Below, piece by piece: positions 1 through 8,280 of a stretch of 64,000 bases of DNA; positions within the stretch are counted from its first letter, which is position 1; every line of letters begins with the position of its first letter. A program made the position numbers and the translations under genes. The stretch is from Mediterraneibacter glycyrrhizinilyticus (GTDB lineage Bacteria > Bacillota > Clostridia > Lachnospirales > Lachnospiraceae): positions 1 to 64,000 of the forward strand of contig NZ_JACJLR010000008.1 in assembly GCF_016902345.1 (NCBI RefSeq). The letters are read 5' to 3'. The notes below the pieces were generated by a model, which saw only the letters and a program-made list of their open reading frames with translations, made no database searches and was not told where the DNA came from.

Positions 1-29
1 TCGTTAGCCATCTTTTTCTCTTTTTATAG

Positions 30-90
30 GATAGATTTCAGGGGCAGATGTGACTCGTATGAGTCACATCTGCCCCTGATTTGGACTATC
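30..90. repeat. Long perfect hairpin (19-bp stem)
   Basis: Bases 38-56 and 61-79 are perfect reverse complements (arms start TCAGGGGCAG) around a 4-base GTAT loop. An outer pair GATAG/CTATC (30-34, 86-90) extends the structure over an internal bulge. There is no T-run on either side, so it is not a standard terminator. It lies just past the 3' end of the leftward aminotransferase operon and may end transcription, protect mRNA, or be a dispersed palindromic repeat. Confidence 0.8.
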
Positions 91-132
91 TATTTCCCGA
101 CAGCCCCTTGTTTTTTAAAACATTGCACTAAA

Positions 133-1308
133 TTATAATATGGTCTTAAGTGCATTTACCAACACATCAATATGCTCTTTCTGCAAAATCAACGGAGGCA
201 ACAGACGAATTACATGTGAACCCGAGGGAATTACGATAATCCCCGCTTCTTGCAAAGCATTTATGAAGTGTGCAGCAGGCACAGACAGTTCAATGCCTTT
301 CATAAGGCCCAATCCACGTACCTCTTTGATTACAACTTTTTGGGCAGCCAATTCAGATAACGCCTTATCCAGATAGAGCGTCATCGCCCTGACGTTTGCT
401 AATATGTCATACTGTTGGTAAAGCTGGAATACAGCAGTAACGGCGGCTGCTGCCAGAGGATTGGAACCGTAAGTTGTACCATGATCTCCTGCACGCAATA
501 CACCGGTCGCTGCCCCTCTGGTTCCAATTGCACCTACCGGAACTCCACATCCCAAAGCCTTTGCCGAAACAACAATATCGGGAACAATATCATACAATTG
601 ATACGCAAACATATTTCCGCTTCTACCCATGCCACATTGAATTTCATCCGAAACCATCAAAATTTCGTTCTCATCACAGAGCTTTCGAACTCCTTTGATG
701 AAGTAATCAGTGGCAGGATAAATTCCGCCCTCTCCTTGTACTGTTTCCATGAAAATTGCACAGGTATTGTCAGTTATCAAACGTTTGACGCTTTCCAGAT
801 CATTGAAGTCAGCAAATTTAACATGGGCAAGCATAGGAGCAAAAGGTTCCTGGTAGGCTGCTTTTCCCGTTACCGATAATGCTCCCATAGATCTACCATG
901 AAAGGATTTCTTCATGGCAATAATCTCTCCATTATGGTTATTATGCTTCAAAAAATGATATTTCTTAGCAATTTTAATTGCACCTTCAATGGCTTCCGTT
1001 CCAGAGTTAGTGAAAAACACCTGCTCCATATCTGATGCCTGATTAAACAGCTTTGCAGCTTCAATTGCCGGAACATTATAAAAAAGATTAGATGTGTGCA
1101 GCAGCTTTTCCATCTGTTCTTGCAGTGCGCGTGTGTAATTCGGATCGTGATATCCCAGGGCACACACACCGATTCCAGACCCGAAATCCAGATACCGGTT
1201 TCCCTCTGTATCATAAAGGTACATACCTTCTCCATGATCCAAGACAATAGGATAACGGTTATATACAGGAACAAACTGCTGATTTGCTTGTTCAATATAA
1301 GGATTCAT
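133..1308 (-). CDS. Class III PLP aminotransferase (acetylornithine/ornithine transaminase-like)
   Basis: Predicted cytosolic pyridoxal-phosphate aminotransferase of the ArgD/GABA-transaminase group, 391 residues, full length. Visible motifs are NSGTEAIEGA (about 101-110), QGEGG (191-195), DEIQCGMGR (221-229) and the PLP lysine in VSAKALG (K250). The start at 1308 is preferred over the upstream in-frame codon at 1347 because AAGGA lies just before it and family homology begins at MNPYIEQ. The preceding TIGR04076 stop is one base away, so the two are probably translationally coupled. No other arginine genes are nearby, so the substrate is uncertain; the pyridoxal kinase in the same operon suggests local supply of cofactor. 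Confidence 0.9.
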   Translation of the reverse strand: MNPYIEQANQQFVPVYNRYPIVLDHGEGMYLYDTEGNRYLDFGSGIGVCALGYHDPNYTRALQEQMEKLLHTSNLFYNVPAIEAAKLFNQASDMEQVFFTNSGTEAIEGAIKIAKKYHFLKHNNHNGEIIAMKKSFHGRSMGALSVTGKAAYQEPFAPMLAHVKFADFNDLESVKRLITDNTCAIFMETVQGEGGIYPATDYFIKGVRKLCDENEILMVSDEIQCGMGRSGNMFAYQLYDIVPDIVVSAKALGCGVPVGAIGTRGAATGVLRAGDHGTTYGSNPLAAAAVTAVFQLYQQYDILANVRAMTLYLDKALSELAAQKVVIKEVRGLGLMKGIELSVPAAHFINALQEAGIIVIPSGSHVIRLLPPLILQKEHIDVLVNALKTIL

Positions 1309-1309
1309 T

Positions 1310-1582
1310 TCAGTCCTTTTCCTCCACCACTTCGATTTTAAACACATTGATCACATCCACATCTGGACAACAGAATACAATGGAGCCATCCGGTTGGCTG
1401 GGAAGTTTTCCTCCGTACCGCAGAATGTCAATGTAAGGGAAAGCCACATGCATGGCCATTGGACAGAGATTGCCTCTTTCGGTATCAAAGTCAAAGGTGT
1501 CTCCAATTTGATGACCACGATGACACCCCATATGACCTTTTTGATCAATTAAACTGATTTTAATTTTAGGCTTTTTCATCAT
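1310..1582 (-). CDS. TIGR04076 family protein
   Basis: A 90-residue protein matching the TIGR04076 family of small proteins of unknown function. It has the typical CPMA segment near residue 40, a PYIDILRYGG segment, and a conserved cysteine pair near the C-terminus (FCCPD). The start at 1582 is chosen because GGAG lies 9 bases upstream of two consecutive ATG codons; the open frame reaches back to 1648 but that part would overlap pdxK. It sits between pdxK (4-base gap) and the aminotransferase (1-base gap), so it is part of the operon. A metal or cofactor role is possible but not shown. Confidence 0.8.
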   Translation of the reverse strand: MMKKPKIKISLIDQKGHMGCHRGHQIGDTFDFDTERGNLCPMAMHVAFPYIDILRYGGKLPSQPDGSIVFCCPDVDVINVFKIEVVEEKD

Positions 1583-1586
1583 TGAT

Positions 1587-2411
1587 TTACTCCAAAAATT
1601 GTTCAATGGGAATTCCCTTGTATTTATCAGTATCATGCACATTGGCATAAATAATTTTTTCGAGTTGTCTCATTGCGATTTCTACGCTCTCTAAAAGCAG
1701 TCCTGATTTTAAATAATGCCCTACTACAATTGCCATAAAAATATCCCCTGTGCCTGGAAAACGCACCGGTATTTCATCATAAGGGAGCAAGACACACGAA
1801 TTTTTCGGAGAGTTTTTTACAACAGTAAACATTCTTCTGTTAATGTTTGCGCTTGTAATCACAACCGATTTAGCACCAAGCATATGTAGTCGATTTGCGA
1901 TTACTTCAATTTCCGCCTCAGAACAGGTGTGTTTAACTGTGTATCCGGATAAAAAACACGCCTCCGTAATATTGGGGACAATCACATCTGCAATAGAACA
2001 CAACCGTTTCATATAAGTGACTGCTTGATCTGTCACACCATTGTATCGTTTTCCGTCATCCCCCATAATAGGGTCAACAAAAATCGAAGTACCTGATTTT
2101 TGTTGTTCTTTGCAATATTCATATATGAGACATGATTGTTTTTCTGACACAATAAATCCAGTACAGATTGCGTCGAAAGAAAACATGAGTTTCTTCCATA
2201 CCAGAAGCGTATTTTCCATATATTCTGTTGTGTCCAAAATATCAAACTGCCCATAATCCAGAGTGTTGGAAACGAGTGCAGTCGGCAAATTGAAAGTTTC
2301 AAATTTCAAGTGAGATAAAACAGGAATCATGACAGATAAGGCGACCTTTCCATACCCCGCCATATCATTGACCAGTAAAATTCGAGTTTGCTTTTTATCT
2401 TCCATAGCCAT
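1587..2411 (-). CDS. pdxK: Pyridoxal/pyridoxamine kinase (PfkB/ribokinase fold)
   Basis: 274-residue kinase expected to phosphorylate vitamin B6 vitamers to PLP. Sequence marks of the family are the N-terminal LLVNDMAGYG, the central VDPIMGDDGK (about 108-117), and FPGTGDIF near 220 carrying the catalytic aspartate and anion hole. An ATG two codons inside the chosen start is an alternative; neither has a strong ribosome site. Sharing an operon with a PLP-dependent aminotransferase makes the PdxK/PdxY call more likely than a hydroxymethylpyrimidine kinase. The region is AT-rich compared with DNA after 10 kb. Confidence 0.85.
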   Translation of the reverse strand: MAMEDKKQTRILLVNDMAGYGKVALSVMIPVLSHLKFETFNLPTALVSNTLDYGQFDILDTTEYMENTLLVWKKLMFSFDAICTGFIVSEKQSCLIYEYCKEQQKSGTSIFVDPIMGDDGKRYNGVTDQAVTYMKRLCSIADVIVPNITEACFLSGYTVKHTCSEAEIEVIANRLHMLGAKSVVITSANINRRMFTVVKNSPKNSCVLLPYDEIPVRFPGTGDIFMAIVVGHYLKSGLLLESVEIAMRQLEKIIYANVHDTDKYKGIPIEQFLE

Positions 2412-2417
2412 ACTCTC

Positions 2418-2921
2418 TCAGTAACTCAAATAACAAAGTCTGCACAGCATTTTTCCTGACTCTGTTTGAAAAATCTTCTGTAATGTGGTTTCTATTGTGT
2501 TCTTTCCCAGATTATCTTCATAAAAATTCACTAAAAAATCCGCTTCCACAAGAATTTGATAGTCAATCCCGTCTATATTTGTGTAAGTGTGATGATGGCC
2601 AACCAAATAGCAGATGCGTTCAATATCTGTTTCTTCAAACTTAAGCTTTTTTAACATTTTTCGAGCATATGCAGGACCTTCCTGCTCTTGCAATTTTCCA
2701 TTACACCTTCCGTATTTTTCTTCTGACGGACGGATTCCGATATCGTGTACCAGTGCTGCACATTCGGCTAAAAACTGGGTGTGTTCATCCAGCTGTTCCA
2801 TATGGCCAATCATCTGTGCAAAGCGATGCACCTTTATCAAATGGTGAATACGCTGGGGATCGTTTTGATTGAAAGCAATCATTTCTTGCGTTAAAAGATC
2901 GATTATTTTTTCCAGATTCAT
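2418..2921 (-). CDS. HD-domain phosphohydrolase, copy 1
   Basis: 167-residue single-domain HD protein. The metal-binding histidine/aspartate set is visible: RIHHLIKVHR (about 24-33), LVHDIG (57-62), GHHHTY (about 107-112) and EADFLVN (about 126-132). Proteins like this hydrolyse nucleotides or other phosphate esters; the substrate cannot be read from sequence. It is a diverged paralogue of the next gene, sharing the layout and the C-terminal FQT..GK.LL.LC pattern, and is 6 bases upstream of pdxK in the same leftward operon. Confidence 0.85.
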   Translation of the reverse strand: MNLEKIIDLLTQEMIAFNQNDPQRIHHLIKVHRFAQMIGHMEQLDEHTQFLAECAALVHDIGIRPSEEKYGRCNGKLQEQEGPAYARKMLKKLKFEETDIERICYLVGHHHTYTNIDGIDYQILVEADFLVNFYEDNLGKNTIETTLQKIFQTESGKMLCRLCYLSY

Positions 2922-2930
2922 AAAGTCCTC

Positions 2931-3446
2931 CTATTTCACTTCCTCTTTTAAACAAAGTGCCAACAACTCTTTCCCTCCATCAGTTTGGAAAAGCCCTTTG
3001 ATATATTCTGCTTTTTTTCGATCTGGGCGAGTTTCGTAACAGTTTACAATGAGATCTGCTTCTATCAGAAGCTGTAAAAGTTTGTTTTTGATATCATCGT
3101 AATCATGATGGCAGATAACTAAGTCGATAATTCTTGGAATATACGAGGGAATGTAATTTGCTTCTTTTAAAAAACGAGTGACAAGAAGCGGAACCGCCTG
3201 CTTCTGATTATCTTGACTGGCATCCCCGTTATAATGTTCTTTACAATACTTGATTGCAATATCATGTAAAATCGCGGCTGCTTGTAGTATCTGCTGTTCT
3301 TCGACGGGAAGCTTCTCTTGCTCTCCCAATAATTTAGCCAATGCGTAAACCTTAAGGATGTGCTGTGTACGCCTGCTATGCCCTTCCTCATAGCACATTG
3401 CGTTATACAAGAGATGAGTTTCATCGTTTATCACGTTGACAATCAT
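2931..3446 (-). CDS. HD-domain phosphohydrolase, copy 2
   Basis: 171-residue HD protein and first gene of the leftward operon. It shows RTQHILKVY (about 26-34), the HD pair in ILHDIA (about 59-64), VICHHDYDD and EADLIVNCY. The N-terminus is slightly uncertain: the purine-rich AAAGG abuts the ATG directly, so a GTG five codons inside (AAC-GTG-ATA) is an alternative. Divergent from the Crp/Fnr gene with a 120-base shared regulatory region. Tandem HD paralogues beside an aminotransferase and B6 kinase are an unusual grouping. Confidence 0.85.
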   Translation of the reverse strand: MIVNVINDETHLLYNAMCYEEGHSRRTQHILKVYALAKLLGEQEKLPVEEQQILQAAAILHDIAIKYCKEHYNGDASQDNQKQAVPLLVTRFLKEANYIPSYIPRIIDLVICHHDYDDIKNKLLQLLIEADLIVNCYETRPDRKKAEYIKGLFQTDGGKELLALCLKEEVK

Positions 3447-3506
3447 CCTTTCATGAAAAGATTGTAATATCTCTTTATAGAATATAACATTACAAACGAG
3501 TCTTGC

Positions 3507-3542
3507 GTTGCGCTTGCAACATATAATTCAAAATGCTATACT
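3507..3542 (+). promoter_or_regulatory. Promoter and candidate Crp/Fnr operator
   Basis: TTGCAA (3514-3519), 17 bases, TATACT (3537-3542) forms a good sigma-A promoter for the rightward regulator. The -35 overlaps a 14-base dyad GTTGC-GCTT-GCAAC (3507-3520), the size expected for an FNR/HcpR-type site (5-4-5). This placement would allow autorepression and control of the divergent operon. Confidence 0.6.
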
Positions 3543-3566
3543 TTAAATTAGGAAAGGAGGGACAGC

Positions 3567-4226
3567 ATGAGGCTTGATATTGAACAACTAACCTTACTTC
3601 CAATTTTCAAAGGCATTCGTGAGGAAGATCTTCCGGCAATGTTGACCTGCCTGGGAAGTTTTCAGAAAAAATATCAGAAAGATGAAGTTATTTTTTTGGA
3701 AAGCAATGAAGTCAGAAATGTTGGTATTATATTGTCTGGAACTGTGCATATGGTCAAGGTGGACTCCGAAGGCTATCAAACACTTCTTGTTGTAATGAAA
3801 AAGAATGAACTATTTGGGGAATCATTTTCCTGCGGAAGTCATTTAGATGCACAGGTCAGCTTTTTGGCCGCTGCACCCTGTGAAATTTTGTTTTTGCCCT
3901 TTCACAAAGTCATCCATTCCTGTAAGATGAGCTGTACCTTCCATCATCGGCTGATTGAGAACATGGTCCAATTGATTGGAGATAAAAATGTCCAGTTGAT
4001 GCACAAAATTGAAGTGATTTCCCAAAAGACACTTCGAGAAAAAATATTAGCATACTTACGACAACAGGCTATGGAGCAGAGCAGCAAACAATTTACAATT
4101 CCTTTGGGACGGCTCGAATTGGCTGAATACCTGTGTGCGGATCGTAGTGCAGTGACCAGAGAATTGTCCTATATGCAGCGAGATGGTCTAATTATTTATG
4201 ATAAGAACACATTTCAGCTGTTATAA
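3567..4226 (+). CDS. Crp/Fnr family transcriptional regulator
   Basis: 219-residue regulator: N-terminal cyclic-nucleotide-binding-like beta barrel (about 10-125, with FGESFSC in the phosphate-cassette position), long dimer helix (about 125-155), then an HTH near residues 175-205 with recognition helix around CADRSAVTRELSYMQ. The strong ribosome site GGAAAGGAGGGA fixes the start. There is no N-terminal Fe-S cysteine cluster, so it is not classic FNR; the effector is unknown. Divergent from the aminotransferase/pdxK/HD operon, which it probably regulates together with itself through the dyad at 3507-3520. Confidence 0.9.
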   Translation: MRLDIEQLTLLPIFKGIREEDLPAMLTCLGSFQKKYQKDEVIFLESNEVRNVGIILSGTVHMVKVDSEGYQTLLVVMKKNELFGESFSCGSHLDAQVSFLAAAPCEILFLPFHKVIHSCKMSCTFHHRLIENMVQLIGDKNVQLMHKIEVISQKTLREKILAYLRQQAMEQSSKQFTIPLGRLELAEYLCADRSAVTRELSYMQRDGLIIYDKNTFQLL

Positions 4227-4344
4227 TTAAAAAGCACAGATCTTTATGCTGTAAATAGGAAAAACCTGTTTGAGAAAATATTGGGGGTTACTCATGTTTT
4301 AAAATTCCATAAGGTCCCAACTAGCTCATTGGCACAATCCAATT

Positions 4345-4386
4345 AAAAAAGAATCCATGTTGCGCACGCAACATGGATTCTTTTTT
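4345..4386. terminator. Bidirectional terminator embedding the operator dyad
   Basis: A6, stem GAATCCATGTTGCG (4351-4364) with its complement (4367-4380), then T6: functional in both directions. Inside it lies GTTGCGCACGCAAC (4359-4372), nearly the same dyad as in the regulator promoter at 3507. Confidence 0.85.
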
Positions 4387-4419
4387 GTTTATGTTACACA
4401 TCGTATAGTTATTATGAAT

Positions 4420-4551
4420 TCATATGAGCATAAGGAGCCGCAGAATTTTATCTTCCATCGTTTCCTCGGCGGTTTCGCTGAGGTAGACACGAACTTTATA
4501 GGTGGTGTTGCCAATGTGCCGGGTCAGAAACACGGCGTTTTTATCTGCCAT
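4420..4551 (-). CDS. tnpW: Transposon-encoded protein TnpW
   Basis: A 43-residue ORF whose sequence, NAVFLTRHIGNTTYKVRVYL then SETAEETMEDKILRLLM, matches the small TnpW proteins of clostridial conjugative transposons. GAGAGG lies 5 bases before the ATG. Family members have a beta hairpin followed by a short helix; the role is not established. It marks the left part of the element remnant. Confidence 0.75.
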   Translation of the reverse strand: MADKNAVFLTRHIGNTTYKVRVYLSETAEETMEDKILRLLMLI

Positions 4552-4812
4552 AGAACCTCTCTTTCTTGCGCTTTCAGCGTATCCGGTGTATACTGTTGTT
4601 ATAGTTCCGATGTTTGTAACCTGTGATTGTGTTACTTCTTTTTTGTGTCAAGCCTGAACATGGTGAAAGCCCCCTTTCTCCTGCGTGAACGAGCAAATGT
4701 AACCCAAGTAACTTGTTTTTAGATTACTCTTTCACTAATAGGAGAAATCCGGGGTGCAAAACGGAACCATTTTTGAAAAATCGCAAATTTTTTTTTGAAA
4801 AGAGGTGGGGTC

Positions 4813-5643
4813 ATGGCGTATCTGTCTGATGACGAGCTTCTGGATACCGAGGGTGGCTTCACCGGCTGGGACGCTGGGACGGAAGAAACGCTGGAACAGG
4901 CGCTTGCGGAAGAACGTCTGGCCGAGCTGGAAAGCGAGCTGGAGCAGGACGAGCATCCCATTGACTATGATGCCGAACTGGAAACCGAGGAAGAAGAAGC
5001 TGCCCCGGTCAGTGATAAACGGCTCAAACGGGAGATGCGGGCCGAGGCCATACGGCGGCTGGAGGAAGCAGCACGCACGGAGAAGGATTTCCGGGCCGTG
5101 GTGGAGGAATGGAACAAGCTGGACCGGAACCGGGAGCGCCGGGAACGGGACCACGAAAACCTCCGTGGGGATGTGCCGCTGGAATATCAGGCGGTGCCGG
5201 AACCGAAGCTCATTCCCCGCTGGATGAACAACCCCGCATACCGGCAGCTGATGGCCGGGAACTTTCTGGACATCCTGTTTGACTGCCCCTATGAGATGCA
5301 CAACCTCACTGCCGACGCCTTTATTTCCCGCATGGTGGAAGAACTGAGCGAGGAACACAAGGAAGTTTTGTATTTTCTCTCTTTGCGCCTATACAGCTCT
5401 ACCCGGCTTGCCGCTGTGCGTGGGCAGTCTGACCGCAATATCCGTAAGTTGCGAAAGACCATCCATAAGAAGTTGCAGCGCCAGATGTATGACCATCTGT
5501 GCGGCAAACCGGAACATAGCCTGACCTTGCGGGAACGTCAGTTTTTGGAGGAATACTCGAAAATCGCAAAGAAACAGGGCAAGGATGCCGTGATCCGGCG
5601 GGAGAACAAGACCAAGCGCAGAAAAAAGAAAAACCGCCCCTGA
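4813..5643 (+). CDS. Sigma-70-like element-encoded regulator
   Basis: 276 residues. The first third is very acidic (Glu/Asp-rich, about 5-70); the C-terminal third resembles sigma-70 region 4, with ELSEEHKEVLYFLSLRLYSS followed by an HTH-like RLAAVRGQSDRNIRKLRKTI, and a Lys/Arg-rich tail. Proteins of this type precede DUF6076 genes in conjugative elements and are usually annotated as sigma-70 family. ATG at 4813 (ribosome site AGAGGTGG) is preferred to TTG at 4795. Probably element regulation; target promoters unknown. Confidence 0.7.
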   Translation: MAYLSDDELLDTEGGFTGWDAGTEETLEQALAEERLAELESELEQDEHPIDYDAELETEEEEAAPVSDKRLKREMRAEAIRRLEEAARTEKDFRAVVEEWNKLDRNRERRERDHENLRGDVPLEYQAVPEPKLIPRWMNNPAYRQLMAGNFLDILFDCPYEMHNLTADAFISRMVEELSEEHKEVLYFLSLRLYSSTRLAAVRGQSDRNIRKLRKTIHKKLQRQMYDHLCGKPEHSLTLRERQFLEEYSKIAKKQGKDAVIRRENKTKRRKKKNRP

Positions 5644-5674
5644 TAATTGGGACGATTAAGGAGAAAGGGCGTGT

Positions 5675-6595
5675 ATGATGAAAAATTTATTTGAACAATC
5701 CCGTTCCTATTGGGTGCGGTACGATCATTATGAGCTGAAAACAGCGGAAGATGGCAAGCGGTATATCACCCCCGGCAAGAGCGCAAAGCCGGACGTCTAC
5801 AATCCGCTGAAAGAGGTCCCCAACATTGTGCTGGATGCGCTGAATGTGGGGATGCTGATGATGGGACGCAAGCCGGAAGCAGAAGTGGAAAAGGCGGTAA
5901 TGGAGTTTATCACCCGGTACGGCCTGCTGGGGCTGATGACCGCCCTGCCCACCACGCCGTCCTTTATGGACTATGAGGCGGTATACCTGCCCAAAAACCA
6001 CTTCATTAAGGAAGAATCCATGGCGACAGACAAATACCTGTCCCTGTTTTATCCTTTTGACCAGCTGGACTTGGTGAAGAAAGGCATAGAATCCACATGG
6101 AATGTGTCCGGTGACCGGACGATGATTGCCCTGACCATGACCTTCATGGACGAGCCGATGGCGAAAAACATGAGCTTCCAGCGGGAATATGCGGAACCCT
6201 ACGAGTGGGTTGCTCAACAGTTCAAGGACTGGGCCTTTACGCTGACCACCGCCTTTTTCTACTACAATGACTATGATTTCATGGGCGAGGACGAACGGGG
6301 GCTGCACCGCAAGGCTATGGCCGCATTTGGCGGGATTGCCCCCACCTACCACATTGAGCTGCTGGATAAGCCCACCATTTACTGGGATTTTCACTCCCTG
6401 CTGCTGGGTATCCAGATGATGTTCAGCTTCATGCTGGTGGACGGGGAGCAGCCCCTGCGCCTGTGCAAGCACTGCCAGAAGGTGTTCCTGGGCAGCCGGT
6501 CCAACGCCGCCTTTTGCAGCCCACGGTGCAAGAACCAGTATAATGTCTACAAGAGCCGGGGAAAGAACCGGACGGATGGAGGTGACGAGGAATGA
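5675..6595 (+). CDS. DUF6076 protein with C-terminal zinc finger
   Basis: 306 residues (305 from the second ATG). The body is all-alpha without a known catalytic motif. The C-terminus carries a Cys4 zinc-ribbon-like motif, LCKHCQKVF then FCSPRCKNQYN (about 266-293), as in CGNR/DUF6076 proteins of conjugative elements. It follows the sigma-like gene by 31 bases and overlaps rhuM by ATGA, so the three form one transcription unit. Nucleic-acid binding is likely; the function is unknown. Confidence 0.75.
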   Translation: MMKNLFEQSRSYWVRYDHYELKTAEDGKRYITPGKSAKPDVYNPLKEVPNIVLDALNVGMLMMGRKPEAEVEKAVMEFITRYGLLGLMTALPTTPSFMDYEAVYLPKNHFIKEESMATDKYLSLFYPFDQLDLVKKGIESTWNVSGDRTMIALTMTFMDEPMAKNMSFQREYAEPYEWVAQQFKDWAFTLTTAFFYYNDYDFMGEDERGLHRKAMAAFGGIAPTYHIELLDKPTIYWDFHSLLLGIQMMFSFMLVDGEQPLRLCKHCQKVFLGSRSNAAFCSPRCKNQYNVYKSRGKNRTDGGDEE

Positions 6596-7620
6596 GCGAG
6601 GAACAGGGACTGACCCCGTATGAAACCAGAGAAATCCTCTTTTACAAGACCGAAAACGGAGAAGTGCGGGTGGAAATCCTGCTCTTTCAGGAAAACCTCT
6701 GGCTGACACAGGCAAAAATGGCAGAACTGTTCGAGGTGCAGAAAGCGGCCATTTCCAAGCATCTGAAAAACATTTTTGAATCCGGCGAACTGAGCGAGGA
6801 TTCAGTTGTTTCCAAAATGGAAACAACTGCGGCGGACGGGAAACGGTATCAGACCAACTATTACAATCTGGACGCCATCATCGCTGTGGGGTATCGTGTG
6901 AACTCCAAAAAGGCGACCATGTTCCGCATTTGGGCAAACAGAGTGTTGAAAGAGTTCATCATCAAAGGTTATGTGATGGATGACGTACGGCTGCGGGAGC
7001 CGGAGAACTTTTTCGGCAAGGATTATTTCGAGGAACAGCTGGAGCGCATCCGGGACATCCGGGCCAGCGAGAGAAGATTTTACCAGAAAATCACGGACAT
7101 CTATTCCCAGTGCAGCGCCGACTACGATGTGGAAAGTCCTATCACAAAGGAGTTTTTCGCCACGGTGCAGAACAAGCTCCACTATGCGGTCACCCATCAT
7201 ACCGCCGCCGAGATCGTATATGGCCGTGCCGACAGTACCAAGCCCAACATGGGCCTGACCACATGGAAAAACGCCCCCAAGGGCCGCATCCGCAAATCCG
7301 ATGTCATCGTCGCTAAAAACTATCTGAACGAAACGGAAATGCGAAACCTGAATGAGATCGTCACCATGTACCTGGACTATGCGGAACGGCAGGCCCGCCG
7401 GGGAAATGTCATGTATATGGCCGATTGGGTCAAACGGCTTGACGCATTTTTACAGTTTAACGAGGAAGATATTCTGCATGATAAGGGCAAGGTGACTGCC
7501 GCCATTGCCAAAGCCTTTGCCGAGAAAGAGTTTGAAAAGTTCCGAGTTTTGCAGGATCGGACCTATCAGAGCGACTTTGACCGGCTGGTTGCGGAAACTT
7601 CGGATGATCTGACAGAATAA
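6592..7620 (+). CDS. rhuM: RhuM family protein
   Basis: 342-residue RhuM protein. Near the N-terminus is the family core: LWLTQAKMAELFEVQKAAIS (an HTH-like KilA-N/Bro-like region), then FESGELSEDSVVSKMETTA and YNLDAIIAVGYRVNSKKA. The rest is helical, with TTWKNAPKGRIRKSDVIVAK in the conserved distal part. RhuM was first named from a Salmonella pathogenicity island and is widespread on mobile elements; its role is not settled. Its start overlaps the DUF6076 stop by four bases and it is followed by a terminator. Confidence 0.9.
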   Translation: MSEEQGLTPYETREILFYKTENGEVRVEILLFQENLWLTQAKMAELFEVQKAAISKHLKNIFESGELSEDSVVSKMETTAADGKRYQTNYYNLDAIIAVGYRVNSKKATMFRIWANRVLKEFIIKGYVMDDVRLREPENFFGKDYFEEQLERIRDIRASERRFYQKITDIYSQCSADYDVESPITKEFFATVQNKLHYAVTHHTAAEIVYGRADSTKPNMGLTTWKNAPKGRIRKSDVIVAKNYLNETEMRNLNEIVTMYLDYAERQARRGNVMYMADWVKRLDAFLQFNEEDILHDKGKVTAAIAKAFAEKEFEKFRVLQDRTYQSDFDRLVAETSDDLTE

Positions 7621-7632
7621 CCATATACACAG

Positions 7633-7678
7633 AAAGCCCACGCCACCGGTTCTCTCTTTCCGGCTGCGTGGGCTTTTT
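7633..7678 (+). terminator. Rho-independent terminator after rhuM
   Basis: Stem AAAGCCCACGC (7633-7643) pairs with GCGTGGGCTTT (7666-7676), with an inner CCGG/CCGG pair, followed by T5. Confidence 0.85.
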
Positions 7679-7688
7679 CGGTCATCGC

Positions 7689-7964
7689 TTATTTCTTGTT
7701 TTGCAGCTGTTCATGGGCTTCCTGCTGGACGATCAGCCCCGCCGAAAAGCCATACTTGAAATGGCTCTCACTTTCCTCACACTGGGCGATAGCGTTCTGC
7801 GCCCGGAGTTCTTCCACCAGAGCATAGTCCTCTTTGCTGAGCCGCTGGGATAACTGCTCCATCAACGCCGCACAGGTTTGGATCGCCTTGCGGTATTCCG
7901 GGAACGTGGGCACTACCGTTTCACAGGGATAAAACTCCCCGTTATACATGGCTTCCAAAATCAT
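7689..7964 (-). CDS. DUF6809 family small protein
   Basis: 91 residues from the ATG at 7964, which has GGGAGGG nine bases upstream. The MILEAMYNGEFYPCETVVP N-terminus followed by a Tyr/Arg-rich helix and an EQL...L..E helical core matches the DUF6809 proteins found next to tnpV in clostridial elements. Convergent with rhuM. It lies 13 bases after the tnpV stop, so it is probably co-transcribed with tnpV. Function unknown. Confidence 0.7.
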   Translation of the reverse strand: MILEAMYNGEFYPCETVVPTFPEYRKAIQTCAALMEQLSQRLSKEDYALVEELRAQNAIAQCEESESHFKYGFSAGLIVQQEAHEQLQNKK

Positions 7965-7977
7965 TGCGTTCCCTCCC

Positions 7978-8280
7978 TCAACAATAGACCAACTCCGCCA
8001 GGACAATTTCCTCGGCCCTGTTGTGGATGGAGTTCAAGGAGCGCACCCATGCCATCTGGTCGGCAGCTTTCAGGGCTTCTGTGACACCCTCTTGCTGCAT
8101 CATGGCTTTTTCGATAATTTCCAGCCGCTCCCGGCAGGCGGTGTCGATTTCCTCCAAATGGGGAAACAGCTTTTCAGTGACAATGAGATCGGTATACAGA
8201 ATGGGCCGGTGTTCTTTTAAGTAGGCACGGCGCAAGCGGCCATATTTCCCGATATGGTACTCTTTGGTGTCCGATAACAC
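7978..8280 (-). CDS. tnpV: Transposon-encoded protein TnpV, start codon apparently lost
   Basis: TnpV-type protein with the characteristic IGKYGRLRRAYLKEHRPILY segment and C-terminal NRAEEIVLAELVY. Family homology extends upstream in frame as ELTYTKCGDYLIPDLVLSD to 8325, where the expected ATG reads ACG (8326-8328), six bases after a good AAGGAG. The listed frame therefore opens at an internal GTG. Either ACG is used, the internal GTG gives a shortened protein, or the gene is inactive. Confidence 0.7.
   Translation of the reverse strand: MLSDTKEYHIGKYGRLRRAYLKEHRPILYTDLIVTEKLFPHLEEIDTACRERLEIIEKAMMQQEGVTEALKAADQMAWVRSLNSIHNRAEEIVLAELVYC

Noticed and set aside
1-11. Possible gene start on the minus strand (ATG-GCT-AAC)
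   Set aside because: Only three codons are visible and no clear ribosome site precedes them.
4357-4626. Rightward ORF of 89 codons
   Set aside because: It starts in the terminator and is the complement of tnpW.
5687-6826. Leftward 379-codon ORF
   Set aside because: Antisense to the DUF6076 and rhuM genes, which have domains and ribosome sites; composition is the mirror of their codon use.
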